Shown here piece after piece: positions 7,715 to 8,163 of a stretch of 8,163 bases of DNA. Made by a program: the position numbers and the translations under genes. The notes below the pieces were generated by a model that ran no database searches, had not been told where the DNA came from, and worked only from the letters and a program-made list of their open reading frames with translations. The first letter of the stretch is position 1, and each line of letters starts with the position of its first letter. Origin of the DNA: Peptococcaceae bacterium (GTDB taxonomy: Bacteria > Bacillota > Desulfitobacteriia > Desulfitobacteriales > Syntrophobotulaceae); contig JAAYII010000001.1 in assembly GCA_012523535.1 (NCBI GenBank), forward strand, positions 1-8,163. Reading direction: 5' to 3'.

Positions 7715-7738
7715 AAAAGACGCCGACAGGCGTCTTTT
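7715..7738 (+). terminator. Rho-independent terminator of the tRNA gene
   Basis: AAAAGACGCC (7715-7724) and GGCGTCTTTT (7729-7738) form a perfect 10-bp stem with loop GACA, followed by CGTTTT. The A-tract on the left means it can also act on the minus strand. It isolates the tRNA transcript from the region to the right. Confidence 0.9.
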
Positions 7739-7762
7739 CGTTTTATATATCCATGCCAAGCT

Positions 7763-7822
7763 AAGTACTCATTATCTGACCGGTGAAAGTCCGACCGACG
7801 GTGGCCATGAGTTGTACTTTTT
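7763..7822 (+). other. Unassigned structured RNA-like element (partial FMN-riboswitch-like or group II intron-like)
   Basis: AAGTACTCAT (7763-7772) pairs with 7807-7819 to give a 10-bp closing stem with a 3-base bulge. Inside it are two small hairpins: CGG-TGAAAGT-CCG (7781-7793) and ACC-GAC-GGT (7794-7802). The order GGTGAAAGTCC then CCGACGGT resembles the second half of the FMN riboswitch core, and GGTGAAAGTCC also occurs in some group II intron RNAs. Only one half is present, so neither identity is claimed. A run of five T bases overlaps the end of the closing stem. Confidence 0.3.
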
Positions 7823-7831
7823 GCAATAAAC

Positions 7832-7865
7832 ACTGACTGACGGTTTATACTGATTAGACGGTTAT
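7832..7865. repeat. Imperfect 17-bp tandem repeat with GACGGTT core
   Basis: ACTGACTGACGGTTTAT (7832-7848) is followed directly by ACTGATTAGACGGTTAT (7849-7865). Allowing a 1-base shift, about 15 of 17 positions match. A third GACGGT occurs at 7797-7802. The repeats lie upstream of the truncated dehydrogenase and second flavoenzyme, where a direct-repeat regulator site is possible. A TATACT (7846-7851) within the repeat, with TTGCAA 19 bases upstream, could be a weak promoter. Confidence 0.4.
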
Positions 7866-7909
7866 TGAGTTAAATAAAATTTATAAAATGTTATTGGGCG
7901 TTAATATAA

Positions 7910-8071
7910 GGAAAAATTGTTCAGCCTGAAGATATCGCTGAGATGGGGCTTTTCCTGGCATCAGACAAGGGTAATAAGATAACCGGTGTTGAATACCTGG
8001 AAGATAGCGAGCGGTTGCCAGAGGAAAAGAATAATTCCGCTGTGAAAACCGTTAGGTTGAGGAGGAATTAA
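7910..8071 (+). pseudogene. C-terminal remnant of a short-chain dehydrogenase/reductase (SDR)
   Basis: The frame after an in-frame TAA (7907-7909) reads GKIVQPEDIAEMGLFLASDK, then GNKITGVEYLEDSERLP, and ends at TAA 8069-8071, giving 53 residues. PEDIA..GLFLASD...ITG is the standard C-terminal signature of SDR enzymes, normally found in the last 50 or so residues of a roughly 250-residue NAD(P)-dependent oxidoreductase. The Rossmann fold and catalytic Ser-Tyr-Lys part are absent upstream, and there is no plausible start or ribosome site. The only ATG (7943) would give 42 residues. It is therefore a 5'-truncated relic. The next gene begins 2 bp after its stop, and that gene's ribosome site lies inside this reading frame, so an SDR-flavoenzyme operon once existed here. 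Confidence 0.75.
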
Positions 8072-8073
8072 GA

Positions 8074-8163
8074 ATGAGAATAGAACAAAAGTTTAAACAT
8101 ATTTTCTCGCCGTTAAAGGTTGGCAACATAACAATAAAGAATAGGATTGAATTGGCTCCTGCC
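8074..8163 (+). CDS. Second NADH:flavin oxidoreductase, paralogue of the 5541-7481 enzyme (3' end beyond window)
   Basis: Only 30 codons are inside the window. ATG 8074 has a perfect AGGAGG (8060-8065) 8 bases upstream. The visible start, HIFSPLKVGN followed by IKNRIELAPA, is the N-terminal strand of the FMN barrel of the old-yellow-enzyme/2-enoate reductase family. Over 25 aligned residues it shares 17 identities with the start of the upstream flavoenzyme. Whether it also has the iron-sulfur and FAD domains cannot be seen. Its ribosome site sits in the tail of the truncated SDR reading frame, so it was probably translated with that gene. Its present promoter is unclear; the only candidate is the weak TTGCAA/TATACT pair near 7821-7851. 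Confidence 0.88.
   Translation, partial: MRIEQKFKHIFSPLKVGNITIKNRIELAPA

Noticed and set aside
7591..7833. 80-codon minus-strand ORF antisense to the tRNA and terminator
   Set aside because: It is the well-known false ORF produced by reading a tRNA backwards (RRRGSNSRPYGCEPYALPAE-type sequence); it has no ribosome site and covers a certain tRNA and terminator.
7608..7910. Genomic-island attachment site at the tRNA-Ala 3' end
   Set aside because: No repeat of the tRNA 3' end was seen elsewhere in the window and no integrase is present, so the rearranged region to the right cannot be assigned to an integrated element.

Overview
The window looks like chromosomal DNA of an anaerobic, low-to-mid GC Gram-positive-type bacterium (Bacillota; a Sporomusaceae- or Peptococcaceae-like organism would fit, but this is inference). 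The reasons are AGGAGG-type ribosome binding sites, TTG starts, very AT-rich spacers, a TRAP uptake system and large flavin/iron-sulfur enoate-reductase-type enzymes.

Layout. Positions 1-2214 (minus strand) hold a TRAP carboxylate-uptake operon: a lipoprotein substrate-binding gene (dctP type), then a fused DctQ-DctM permease that runs off the left edge. The binding-protein gene carries an in-frame TAG at codon 109, so it is probably a pseudogene. A 14-bp intercistronic hairpin separates the two genes. Positions 2215-2707 are an AT-rich divergent spacer with a good plus-strand promoter, a perfect 10-bp-arm inverted repeat and a second hairpin followed by T residues. On the plus strand, 2708-5393 encodes two exporters from unrelated families, MFS and MATE, 25 bp apart. 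After a 147-bp spacer, 5541-7481 encodes a complete 646-residue NADH:flavin oxidoreductase/2-enoate reductase-family enzyme with FMN, 4Fe-4S, FAD and NAD(P)H sites. A tRNA-Ala(CGC) gene with its own promoter and a strong terminator follows (7608-7738).

The right end (7740-8163) looks rearranged. It contains an unassigned structured element resembling half of an FMN-riboswitch core or a group II intron piece. Next come a 17-bp tandem repeat and the orphaned C-terminal tail of a short-chain dehydrogenase that lacks its N-terminal part. That tail is followed 2 bp later by the start of a second flavin oxidoreductase, a paralogue of the first, cut by the window edge.

Taken together, the genes suggest uptake of a small carboxylate by TRAP, reduction of an unsaturated substrate by the flavoenzymes (formerly with a dehydrogenase partner), and export by MFS/MATE. 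The substrate cannot be read from the sequence. No complete new system is evident. The most notable points are the nonsense codon in the binding protein, the truncated dehydrogenase, and the unexplained RNA-like element beside the tRNA.
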